This document shows positions 49,637 to 57,245 of a stretch of 64,000 bases of DNA, in pieces. How positions within the stretch are numbered: position 1 is the stretch's first letter; each line of letters opens with the position of its first letter. The stretch comes from Streptacidiphilus sp. P02-A3a (GTDB lineage Bacteria > Actinomycetota > Actinomycetes > Streptomycetales > Streptomycetaceae): positions 6,209,922 to 6,273,921 of the forward strand of contig NZ_CP048289.1 of assembly GCF_014084105.1 (NCBI RefSeq), in the 5' to 3' direction. The translations under genes were made by a program, and so were the position numbers. The notes below the pieces were generated by a model. The model was not told the DNA's origin. It did not search any database and saw only the letters and a program-made list of their open reading frames with translations.

Positions 49637-50461
49637 ATGACCGTCACCACCGCCACCAGCACCACCCGCACCATCGACCTGCCCAACGGGCTGGCCCTGA
49701 CCGTCCAGGAGTTCGGCGCGAACACCGACGGCACCGGCGTACTGATGCTGCACGGCGGCGCCGGGCCGCGCTCGATGGCCGGTTTCGCCGCCGGGATGTC
49801 CGAGCACGCCTACGTGGTCGTGCCGACCCACCCCGGATTCGACGGCACTCCCCGCCCCGACTGGGCCGACACCGTCGCCGACCTGGCCGGCGTCTACCTG
49901 GACCTGGTCGACGCGCTCGGACTGACCGGGGTGCTGGTGGCCGGCAGCTCGGTCGGCGGCTGGATCGCCGCCGAGATGGGGCTGCGCGACAACCACGGCC
50001 GGATCAGCGCCCTGGTCCTGCTCGGCGCGACCGGGATCACCCCGGAGCCGCCGCTGGAGATCGCCGACCCGGCTCGGATCGGTCCCGGTAGGACCGGTGA
50101 ACTGGCCTTCCACAAGCCGGAGTTGCGGCTCGATGTGGCCTCGCTCAGCGAACCGCGGCGGGCCGCGATGGCCGCCAACCAGCGGACGCTGGCGCTGTAC
50201 GCGGGCGACCCGTTCTGCCACGACCCGAAGCTCCGCGGCCGACTGCACCGGGTCACCGTCCCGGTGCTGGTGCTCGCCGGTGAGCAGGACGGCATCGTCC
50301 CGCTCGGATACGAGCGGGCCCTGGCCGACGCCTTCCCCCGGGCCACCTTCCGGCCGGTCCCGGAGGCCGGGCACTTCCCGCACATCGAGCAGCCCGGCGT
50401 GGTGTTCGGCGCCATCGGCGAGTTCGTCGCCACGGAGGTAGAGGCCCAGGTCGGGGCCTAG
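49637..50461 (+). CDS. Alpha/beta hydrolase
   Basis: A 274-residue hydrolase. The oxyanion region is LMLHGGAGPRS, the nucleophile Ser lies in VAGSSVGGWIAAE (about 97), the acid Asp in LAGEQDGIVPL and the catalytic His in PEAGHFPHIEQP. The fold is common to esterases, haloperoxidase-like and meta-cleavage hydrolases; the substrate cannot be told. The ATG at 49637 (MTVTTATST) follows GAGGGAGA and excludes an upstream extension. Confidence 0.85.
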   Translation: MTVTTATSTTRTIDLPNGLALTVQEFGANTDGTGVLMLHGGAGPRSMAGFAAGMSEHAYVVVPTHPGFDGTPRPDWADTVADLAGVYLDLVDALGLTGVLVAGSSVGGWIAAEMGLRDNHGRISALVLLGATGITPEPPLEIADPARIGPGRTGELAFHKPELRLDVASLSEPRRAAMAANQRTLALYAGDPFCHDPKLRGRLHRVTVPVLVLAGEQDGIVPLGYERALADAFPRATFRPVPEAGHFPHIEQPGVVFGAIGEFVATEVEAQVGA

Positions 50462-50480
50462 GTCGGGGCGCTGGCGGCGG

Positions 50481-50509
50481 CGGTCCCCTCCCGGCGCGGG
50501 AGGGGACCG
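50481..50509. terminator. Bidirectional terminator
   Basis: A perfect 12-bp stem CGGTCCCCTCCC with a 5-base loop between the hydrolase gene and the 3' end of the NRPS-PKS operon. Confidence 0.85.
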
Positions 50510-50514
50510 TCCGG

Positions 50515-51237
50515 TCACATCCGGGTGACCTCGAAGGCCACCGCGAACCGGCTGCCGAGGCCGTGCCCGGCGGTGCGGGCGAGCGACTCCAGGAACTCGG
50601 CCGGGTCGAAGTCCGGCTCGTTCAGACCGGCGAGGTAGGCCTCGTGCGCGCGCAGCGAGGCGATCCCGGCGTCGAGGTGCTCGCTGACGTCGACGCCGTG
50701 CCCGGCCGACGGCGAGTACGCGGCCCAGACCTGGCGGACCCCGGACCACGGTTCCAGGCCCTCGTCCAGCAGCTCCGGGAACACCCAGCGGTTGCCCGCG
50801 TCCCGGACCGCGTCGAGGATGACCCGGCCGGTGGCGATGTGGTCGGCCTGGTTCAGCTCCCCGCCCTCCCAGGTGTCACGGAAGTTGTTGGTGATCACGA
50901 TCTCCGGGCGGCGCAGCCGGATCTCCCGGGCGACGGCGCGCCGCAGCGGCAGGCCGTACTCCAGTACCCCGTCCGGGAATCCGAGGAAGTCGACCGTCCG
51001 GACGCCCACCACGGCCGCCGAGGCGTGCTGCTCGGCCTCGCGGACGACCCTGGTCCGCTCCGGCGGGATGCTGTCGATCCCCGCCTCGCCGCTGGTGAGC
51101 AGGCAGTACGCGATCTCCTTGCCCTGGCCGGTCCAGCGGGCGATCGCGGCGGCCGCGCCGTACTCCAGGTCGTCCGGGTGGGCGACCACGGCCAGGGCCG
51201 AACTCCAGTCCTCGGCCAGCGGCTCAAGGGTGGTCAT
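50515..51237 (-). CDS. PIG-L (LmbE) family deacetylase
   Basis: A 240-residue zinc hydrolase. The metal-binding motif is VVAHPDDLEYG (His, Asp, Asp) with the later His in ADHIATGRVIL. Relatives deacetylate N-acetylglucosaminyl compounds (MshB, BshB, PIG-L) and N-acetylated intermediates of antibiotics. The ATG at 51237 overlaps the stop of the flavin reductase (TGATG), making it the last gene of the operon. In this pathway it could remove an acetyl or acyl protecting group late in synthesis; that role is inferred. Confidence 0.85.
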   Translation of the reverse strand: MTTLEPLAEDWSSALAVVAHPDDLEYGAAAAIARWTGQGKEIAYCLLTSGEAGIDSIPPERTRVVREAEQHASAAVVGVRTVDFLGFPDGVLEYGLPLRRAVAREIRLRRPEIVITNNFRDTWEGGELNQADHIATGRVILDAVRDAGNRWVFPELLDEGLEPWSGVRQVWAAYSPSAGHGVDVSEHLDAGIASLRAHEAYLAGLNEPDFDPAEFLESLARTAGHGLGSRFAVAFEVTRM

Positions 51238-51800
51238 CAGTGCTCCTTCGTCGGTGCGGCGGTACTCGGCGGCCGGGCGCCGCCGGTCGTCCGGTACCCG
51301 CTGTCCACGAAGACCAGCGGGTCCTTGGCGTCATCATGATCGAACCAGAGCACCTCGCCGAGGACCAGGTCGTGGTCCCCGGCCGGGTGCAGTTCGGTGA
51401 CCCGGCACTCGAACACGGCTCGGGCCCCGGTCAGCGCCCTCCCTCCGGTCGCGGGCGCCGGGTACCCGGCGATGCCCGCGAAGCCCGGCTCCCCCGGCGG
51501 CCGGTGCGCGCCGGAGAAGTGCCGGGCCGCGTGCTCCTGGTCCACCGCCAGCACGTTGACCACGAACGGGTGGCCCGGCGCGAGCGCCGCGCGCAGTCGG
51601 CTGCCGCGGCCGAGCGACAGCAGCACCAGCAGCGGGTCCAGCGACAGCGAGACGAAGGAGCCGACGGTGGTTCCCCAGGGCCCCTCCGCCGTGTGCGTGG
51701 TGACCACGGTGACGCCGGTGGGAAAGCACCCGGCCGCCCGGCGGAAGGCCCGCTGCCCGGCGTCGCCCCGGGGCGGCCCGGTCAGCTGCCGGACCGTCAC
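51237..51800 (-). CDS. Flavin reductase (FMN-binding, HpaC/RutF-like)
   Basis: A 187-residue flavin reductase-like protein with a split-barrel fold: FRRAAGCFPTGVTVVTTHT, TVGSFVSLSLDPLLVLLSLG and HPFVVNVLAVDQEHAARHFSG are family signatures. It uses NAD(P)H to supply reduced FMN to a partner oxygenase. The luciferase-like monooxygenase of the same operon (56208-57239) is the obvious recipient. The GTG at 51800 overlaps the methyltransferase stop (GTGA). Confidence 0.88.
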   Translation of the reverse strand: MTVRQLTGPPRGDAGQRAFRRAAGCFPTGVTVVTTHTAEGPWGTTVGSFVSLSLDPLLVLLSLGRGSRLRAALAPGHPFVVNVLAVDQEHAARHFSGAHRPPGEPGFAGIAGYPAPATGGRALTGARAVFECRVTELHPAGDHDLVLGEVLWFDHDDAKDPLVFVDSGYRTTGGARPPSTAAPTKEH

Positions 51801-52891
51801 TGGGCCATCTCCAGCGCCAGCCTGATCTCGGCGTTCAGGCCGTCCCAGTCGACGCTGCCCTTGTTGCCCGGGTGCGGGTCCAACGACGGCCGCAGCACCG
51901 ACCGGTGGAACTCCGGCTGGTCCGCCGGGCTGAGCGTGAGCAGCAGGTTGTGCATGTGCGTGTAGCCGCGGGCGACCAGACCGGCCTCCCAGGCGACGGT
52001 GTCGGCCCGGTCGGCGAAGGGCACCAGGCTCTCCGCGATCGGCGCCGGGCGGTCGAAGATCTGGGTGACGTGCAGCGCCATCGCCCGCCCCTCGGCGTGG
52101 TCGAGCAGCAGCGACTCCAGCTCGGACAGGTGCCGGGCGCCCGGTGACAGCGAGACCAGGCAGACCGTGCCGCGCGGCCGGAGCAGCTCCGGGAGCCGCC
52201 GCAGCAGCAGCCGGACGAAGTCCAGGCCGTCGACGCCACCGGCGCCGCTGGTCATGAACCGGGTCTCCGGCGGCACCGGCACGAACGGCGGGTTGTTGAC
52301 CAGCACGTCGTAGCGGCCGTCCGCGGGCTGGAAGTCCGCCAGCCCCACCCGCAGCACGTCCTGGTGCGGCAGCCCGTTCAGGGCCAGGTTGAAGCGGGTC
52401 ATCGCGACCGCCCTCGGCGAGATGTCGACCGAGGTGACCGATCCGGCGCCGCGCCGGTACGCCGCGACCGCCTGCACCCCGGAGCCGCAGCCGAGGTCGA
52501 GCACCCGCAGGCCGTCGCAGCGCGGCAGGGTGCGGGCGCGCAGCAGCGACTCGTTGTCCGAGAGGTAGAGCACCCGGTCGCCGCCCTGGTGCTCCGGCGG
52601 GTCGGTGACCAGGAAGTCGTCGCCCAGCCGGGTGATCCGGAACCGGCAGACCAGTCGCCCCTCGGTATCGGTCTCGGCCAGGCCGGTGCCGACGAGCAGC
52701 GCGGCCAGGCCCGCGAACTCCTCCCGGTCCGCGAACTCGGCCCGGTCCAGCGGCAGTCCGAGTGCGAACGCCCGGTGGAACAGGTCGTACCGGCGGTCGT
52801 ACAGCGTCCGCAGCCGGTCGGCCGCACCGGCGGCCCCGGCGGGCAGGCCGGTGGGGCTGGGGACAGCGGTCACCCGCTGGGCGGTGCTCAC
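51797..52891 (-). CDS. SAM-dependent methyltransferase (NPPF type)
   Basis: A 364-residue class I methyltransferase. The N-terminal 120 residues form a winged-helix-like domain with EFAGLAALLVG and DDFLVTDPP. The SAM site is VLDLGCGSGVQAVAA (about 129-143), with SVDISPRAV after it. The catalytic motif VNNPPFVPVP is the (N/D)PP(Y/F) motif of enzymes that methylate an amide or amine nitrogen (PrmC, RsmC-like). In this operon N-methylation of the product is likely. The GTG at 52891 overlaps the carrier-protein stop. Confidence 0.8.
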   Translation of the reverse strand: MSTAQRVTAVPSPTGLPAGAAGAADRLRTLYDRRYDLFHRAFALGLPLDRAEFADREEFAGLAALLVGTGLAETDTEGRLVCRFRITRLGDDFLVTDPPEHQGGDRVLYLSDNESLLRARTLPRCDGLRVLDLGCGSGVQAVAAYRRGAGSVTSVDISPRAVAMTRFNLALNGLPHQDVLRVGLADFQPADGRYDVLVNNPPFVPVPPETRFMTSGAGGVDGLDFVRLLLRRLPELLRPRGTVCLVSLSPGARHLSELESLLLDHAEGRAMALHVTQIFDRPAPIAESLVPFADRADTVAWEAGLVARGYTHMHNLLLTLSPADQPEFHRSVLRPSLDPHPGNKGSVDWDGLNAEIRLALEMAQ

Positions 52892-53178
52892 AGGTCGCCC
52901 TCCTCAAGGAGCGGGGCCGCGGCGCGCGCCTGCTCGACGCAGGCCGCCATCCGGGCCGGGGTGGGGTCCTCGAACACGGCCATCAGGTCGAGGGCGGTGC
53001 CGAACTCGCGGTCGATCCGGGCCACCAGCGTCATCGCCAGCAGCGACGAGGCGCCCAGGGTGAACAGGTTGTCGTCCGGCCCGACCCGCAGGTCGGGCTC
53101 GTCGAACAGCTCCCGCCACAGCTCGACCACCCGGTCCAGGGTGCCGTCGGCGGTGGCGGTGGCGTCAGTGGTGCTCAT
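52888..53178 (-). CDS. Free-standing carrier protein (PCP/ACP)
   Basis: A 96-residue acidic four-helix carrier protein. The phosphopantetheine site reads FTLGASSLLAM, with the modified Ser near residue 45; LGGxS/LGAxS is the peptidyl- or acyl-carrier signature. It may present an amino acid or acyl group to the free condensation domain or the KAS III-like protein. It overlaps the PaiB-like gene by 14 bp and the methyltransferase by 4 bp. Confidence 0.85.
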   Translation of the reverse strand: MSTTDATATADGTLDRVVELWRELFDEPDLRVGPDDNLFTLGASSLLAMTLVARIDREFGTALDLMAVFEDPTPARMAACVEQARAAAPLLEEGDL

Positions 53179-53824
53179 GGGAACCCCCGGCGTCGGTGCG
53201 GTGGCTCTCCAGCCACCCGGCGAACGTGTCGGCGCTGTCGGTGCCCCGGCCGCGGAAGGCCGCCGCCTGGGCCGCGATGTCCTCGGGCTGCTTGTTCTGC
53301 CCCAGCTTGAAGATGCCCTCGATCCGGTCGATCTCCAGCTCGAAGGCGGTGATCATGCGGCGGTACTGGTCGGTCAGCCCCTCCGGGGCGCGGTCCAGCG
53401 TCCACGGCGGTTTCGGCGCGAGCCGCCCCTCCTGGTCCGCGATCAGGTCGGTGAGCTGTTGGAAGGCCTCCTGCTCGGACAGGACCCGGGGGGTGCCGTA
53501 GGCGTGCACCGCCACGTAGTTCCAGGTCGGGAAGTGCGGCTCGGAGGCGTAGTCGTCCGGGCAGATGTAGGACTGCGGTCCGGTGAACACCACCATCGCC
53601 TCCGCACCCGCCTCCAGTGCCCCGGCGAGCGGGTTCGCCCCGGACAGGTGGGCGCGCAGGCGGCCGCGTGGACCGGCGTCGGCGTCGAGGTCGAGCACGA
53701 ACGGGAGGTGTACCCCGGCCTGCCTGCCGTCGGTCGGGAGGACCAGCAGGCCGAAGGGGTGGTCCCGGATCACCGCGTGCATGGCCGCGAGGTCGGCCGG
53801 CTCGTAGAGCTCGGGTACGTACAA
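53165..53824 (-). CDS. PaiB-like FMN-binding protein
   Basis: A 219-residue protein starting MYVPELYEP, the usual beginning of the PaiB family. It has the split-barrel FMN-binding fold (PFGLLVLPTDG, VHLPFVLDLD, SYICPDDYASEPHFPTWNYVAVHAYG). In Bacillus PaiB is called a negative transcriptional regulator, but pathway members may act as flavin- or heme-dependent enzymes or chaperones. The TTG at 53824 has GGAGG 7 bp upstream. A role in the pathway is suggested only by its operon place. Confidence 0.75.
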   Translation of the reverse strand: MYVPELYEPADLAAMHAVIRDHPFGLLVLPTDGRQAGVHLPFVLDLDADAGPRGRLRAHLSGANPLAGALEAGAEAMVVFTGPQSYICPDDYASEPHFPTWNYVAVHAYGTPRVLSEQEAFQQLTDLIADQEGRLAPKPPWTLDRAPEGLTDQYRRMITAFELEIDRIEGIFKLGQNKQPEDIAAQAAAFRGRGTDSADTFAGWLESHRTDAGGSHEHH

Positions 53825-53881
53825 GGTGTGCCTCCGGCGGAGTGGTGGGCGCCCGGGTCGGGCGCCCGGGCAGACAGGTGG

Positions 53882-54835
53882 TCAGGCGGCGGGCACCGGG
53901 CGGGCGTCCAGCAGGACCGCGCCGAGGTGGGAGATCCCGGAGCCCATCAGCAGGTAGTGGCCCAGCGGGTCGCCCGGACCCGGCCCGGGTCCGGCGGCGA
54001 GCCGGTCGGCCAGGTTGACCAGCGGGTCGCTGCCCAGGCAGTGGGCGATCCGGCCGACGTTGCCCAGCGCCAGCTGCGCCTCGGTGAACCCGACGTCGGA
54101 CAGGTAGAGCCGGACCACGTTGCGGGCGAAGTTGCTGGGCAGCAGCCGGGCCACCGCGTCGCGCCGGAACGGGTACCGGGCCTCCAGCCGGGCGAACAGT
54201 TCCCGGTGCGCCCGGATCCGGGCCACCAGTTGCTGCTGCCGACTGGTGTCCCGGCCCGGCTCCGGGGCCGCGTGGTGGGCCATGGCCAGCACCGGCAGAC
54301 CCGGCGCGACCGCGCTGACCAGCGCCGTCGCCGCCGCGTCGGAGGCGATGGCGGCCCCTCCGGCGACGATCCGGTGACCGCCGGTGGCCCGGTCGGCCAG
54401 GTCGCCGGTGACCACCAGCACGTTCCGGGCGGTGCCGTCGCGCACCAGTGACGCCGCCGAGCCGACCGCCACCATCGCCGTGGCGCAGTCCATCAGCCCC
54501 AGGGTGAGCACGGTGGCGCCGGTGGTCCCGGTCTCCTCCTGGAGTTCGGCGACCCGACGCTGGGCACTGCGGTCCCGGGGCAGCGAGTCGCTGGCCACCA
54601 GCACGGTGTCCACCTCGCTCCCGGCGACACCGGAACCGGCCAGGGTGCGCCGGGCCGCCGCGCTCATCAGCTCCACGATGTCGGCCTCGGACCACCAGTA
54701 GGTCTCGAATCCGGCGTCCGGATGGGTGAGCGCGTCGGCCAGCTCCGGCGCCGCGAGCAGTTCCGGCAGCTCGGCCACCTTGTCCGCGAACTCCCCCAAC
54801 TCGTAGGCGGGCGCGCAGAGACGGGGAACGGTCAT
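53882..54835 (-). CDS. KAS III-like (FabH-like) acyltransferase, atypical active site
   Basis: A 317-residue thiolase-fold protein. The active-site Cys is C117 in GLMDCATAMVAVG. FabH enzymes then have PHQANxRI with the catalytic His; here the equivalent segment is LLPSNFARNVV (about 231-241), so the His appears to be Ser. The Asn of the third motif may be N259 in LGNVGRIAH. Loss of His argues against ordinary decarboxylative condensation and for acyl transfer, as in KAS III-like ester- or amide-forming enzymes of antibiotic pathways (for example CerJ, PtmR). The ATG at 54835 overlaps the condensation gene. Confidence 0.75.
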   Translation of the reverse strand: MTVPRLCAPAYELGEFADKVAELPELLAAPELADALTHPDAGFETYWWSEADIVELMSAAARRTLAGSGVAGSEVDTVLVASDSLPRDRSAQRRVAELQEETGTTGATVLTLGLMDCATAMVAVGSAASLVRDGTARNVLVVTGDLADRATGGHRIVAGGAAIASDAAATALVSAVAPGLPVLAMAHHAAPEPGRDTSRQQQLVARIRAHRELFARLEARYPFRRDAVARLLPSNFARNVVRLYLSDVGFTEAQLALGNVGRIAHCLGSDPLVNLADRLAAGPGPGPGDPLGHYLLMGSGISHLGAVLLDARPVPAA

Positions 54836-56211
54836 CGGTCGCCCTCCGATCCGCCCGGCGTGGCCGCCCGCTCGGCGAAGGCGCTGAACCGCCGCACCAG
54901 TCGGCGTGCGGTGGACTCGTCGTACCGGTCGGTGTCGTACTCCAGCCAGCAGTCGGCGCCGTCGGCGCCCGGGTGGACCGCGAAGGTGAGGTCGTAGCGG
55001 GCGGTGCCCTTGTCGACGTCGGCGGTGGCCACCCGGGCCCCCTGGATCCGGCGTTCTTGCTGCCCGAGGTTGTCGAACACGAGCACCGCGTCGAACAGCG
55101 GGTGCGCCCCGGGCAGGCCGCGTCCGGCGTCGCGGGCGATCAGCTCCCCGGGGTAGCCGAGGTGCCGCTGCCCGGCCCGGGTGGCCGCCCGGACGGCCCG
55201 CACCCGGGACCGGTGCGTGCCGTCGCCGGGGTCCCGCAGCCGCAGCGGCAGCACGTTCAGCAGGTAGCCGACGACCTCCCCGGCCTCCGGGGTGTCCCGG
55301 TTCGCGGTGAAGGTCCCGAGCACGGTGTCCTCGGTGCCGCCGAACTCCGCGAGCGTGGCCCACAGCACCGCGAGCCAGCCCGCGTAGGGGGTGGCCGCCT
55401 CGCTCCTGGCCGCCTCCGCGATGCCCCGGGCGGTCGCCGCCGACTGGCTGAACTCCAGCCGTCGGCCCGGGCGCCCGGTGGCCGCGCGGCGCGGCCGGTC
55501 GGTCGGCAGCGGCGCGGGGGCGGCGGCGAGTTCCGCGCCCCAGTACGCGGCGGCGGCCCGCCCGGCGGGCCCGGCGCACCAGGCCCGCTGCTCCCGGGCG
55601 AACGCGCCGAACGGCCGTGCCGGTGCCCTGTCCGCTGCCGGTGCGCTGTCCGCTGCCGGTGCGTCGTCCGCTGCCGGTGCGGCCAGCCAGTCCAGCAGGA
55701 GTTCGAACGACCAGGCGTCGAAGACCAGGTTGTGCACCGCCACCAGCAGCCAGCACTCCTCCGGCGAAGCCCCCTCGGCGAGTACCACCCGCAGCAGCGG
55801 GCCGCCCGCCAGGTCGAACGGCTCCTCGGCCAACTCCCTTGCGCGGGAGTGCGCCTGGGCCTCGCCGGAGCAGCGCTCGCGGCGCAGCAGTGGCGGCAGC
55901 CGCGGGTGCGCCACCGGCCGGACGACGTCCCCGGTCGTCTCGAAGGTGGTCCGCAGCGCCTCCTGGGCCTGGACGAACTCCCGCAGCCGCGCTGCCAGTC
56001 GGTCCAGGTCGACGCCCGCGCCGGTGAGCCGCACGGCTTGGCAGACCACGTCCACCGGGCGGCCCGGGGCCGCCCGCTGCACCTCCCAGAGCCGCTGCTG
56101 ACCTGGCGTCAGTTGACGATCATTCAATTCTGATGTCCGGGCGCGTAGTCGGGCCAGTTGCTCGGGGCTCAGCGCGGCCAGCCGCGCGGCCAGCCCGGTC
56201 TCGGGGCTCAC
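54832..56211 (-). CDS. Free-standing NRPS condensation domain, atypical motif
   Basis: A 459-residue protein made of one condensation domain: LTPGQQRLWEVQR (C1-like), RTTFETTGDVVRPV, PFDLAGGPLLRVVL, VLGTFTANRD and YDLTFAVH. The catalytic motif HHxxxDG reads HNLVFDA, with H160, N161 and D165, so the second, general-base His is Asn. The domain may be inactive, may act by another mechanism, or may serve as a scaffold. A short repeat APAADDAPAADSAPAADRAPA (about 178-198) sits on the surface loop. The GTG at 56211 overlaps the monooxygenase stop (GTGA). Confidence 0.85.
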   Translation of the reverse strand: MSPETGLAARLAALSPEQLARLRARTSELNDRQLTPGQQRLWEVQRAAPGRPVDVVCQAVRLTGAGVDLDRLAARLREFVQAQEALRTTFETTGDVVRPVAHPRLPPLLRRERCSGEAQAHSRARELAEEPFDLAGGPLLRVVLAEGASPEECWLLVAVHNLVFDAWSFELLLDWLAAPAADDAPAADSAPAADRAPARPFGAFAREQRAWCAGPAGRAAAAYWGAELAAAPAPLPTDRPRRAATGRPGRRLEFSQSAATARGIAEAARSEAATPYAGWLAVLWATLAEFGGTEDTVLGTFTANRDTPEAGEVVGYLLNVLPLRLRDPGDGTHRSRVRAVRAATRAGQRHLGYPGELIARDAGRGLPGAHPLFDAVLVFDNLGQQERRIQGARVATADVDKGTARYDLTFAVHPGADGADCWLEYDTDRYDESTARRLVRRFSAFAERAATPGGSEGDR

Positions 56212-57239
56212 GCGTACCTCCGGCGCAGCTCGTTGAGGTGCCGCAGGCTCTCCACCACCAGGCTCTCCTCCACCCCGAAGTCGATCAGGCAGGCGATCTC
56301 GTTCACGCCCATCCCGGCGAACCGGTCGACCACGGCGGAGCAGGAGTCGGGCGTGCCGAGCAGCGCGCCCTTCTCGAAGTACTTGTCGAAGGCGAAGCGG
56401 ATCAGTTCGTCCTGCTCGCTCCCGGAGATGTCGCGGACCCCGGCGCCGGGCGCGAGGTTGCGCTTCTGCGAGTCGACCACGGTGAAGAACGACCGCAGGT
56501 AGTCGCTGAACGGGCCCCACACGGTCTCCCTGACCTCGTCCAGGTCGGTGCCGATGAAGGTGTGCAGCATCAGGGTGACCGTGGTGTCCTCGCGGTCGTG
56601 GCCGTGCGCCTCCAGCGCCTTGTAGTAGACGGCCAGCTTCTCCTCCAGCTCCTCGTTGGTCATGTCGATGAGGGCGGTGAGCACGTTGCAGCCGAGCCGT
56701 CCGGCGGTCTCGAAGGTCTCCACGCTCTTGGTGCAGGTCAGCCAGATCGGCAGTTGCGGTTGCGTGGGCCGGGGGTGCAGCTCCACCTCGACGTGGTTGC
56801 CCAGGCCGTCCTGGACGTAGACCGGTGAGCCCTCCCACAGTTCGCGGATGGTGCCGACCGCGTCGAAGGTCCGCTGCCTGCGGTCCGCCCAGCCGTCCGG
56901 CCGGATCGCGAAGTCGACCGGGCTGAAGCCGGTCGCCAGCGCGATCCCGGCGCGGCCCCGGGACAGGTTGTCCACCACGGACCACTCCTCGGCCACCCGG
57001 ACCGGGCTGTGCAGCGGCAGGATCACGCTGCCCGCCCGGATCTTCAGCCGCTGGGTGGTCATCGCCAGCGCGGCGCCCAGCACCGACGGGTTCGGGTACA
57101 GCCCGCCGAAGCGGTGGAAGTGGCGCTCCGGCGTCCAGATCGCGGTGAAGCCGTTCCGGTCCGCGTAGTCGGCCGCGTCCAGGACGAAGCGGTACTTGTT
57201 CTTCTCGTCACCGGAGAAGAAGATCAGGCTGAAGTCCAC
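56208..57239 (-). CDS. Luciferase-like FMN-dependent monooxygenase (NRPS/PKS-associated)
   Basis: A 343-residue LLM-class flavin enzyme. The start MDFSLIFFSG, the block DRNGFTAIWTPERHFHRFGGLYPNPSVLGAALA and LATGFSPVDFAI are typical of the subgroup found inside or beside assembly lines (the MupA/Atu3671-like type). It adds an oxygen to a carrier-bound intermediate (alpha- or beta-hydroxylation or N-oxidation). The flavin reductase at 51237-51800 can supply FMNH2. The GTG at 57239 has AAGGAG 9 bp upstream, within the end of the PKS gene. Confidence 0.9.
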   Translation of the reverse strand: MDFSLIFFSGDEKNKYRFVLDAADYADRNGFTAIWTPERHFHRFGGLYPNPSVLGAALAMTTQRLKIRAGSVILPLHSPVRVAEEWSVVDNLSRGRAGIALATGFSPVDFAIRPDGWADRRQRTFDAVGTIRELWEGSPVYVQDGLGNHVEVELHPRPTQPQLPIWLTCTKSVETFETAGRLGCNVLTALIDMTNEELEEKLAVYYKALEAHGHDREDTTVTLMLHTFIGTDLDEVRETVWGPFSDYLRSFFTVVDSQKRNLAPGAGVRDISGSEQDELIRFAFDKYFEKGALLGTPDSCSAVVDRFAGMGVNEIACLIDFGVEESLVVESLRHLNELRRRYA

Positions 57240-57245
57240 GGTCGG

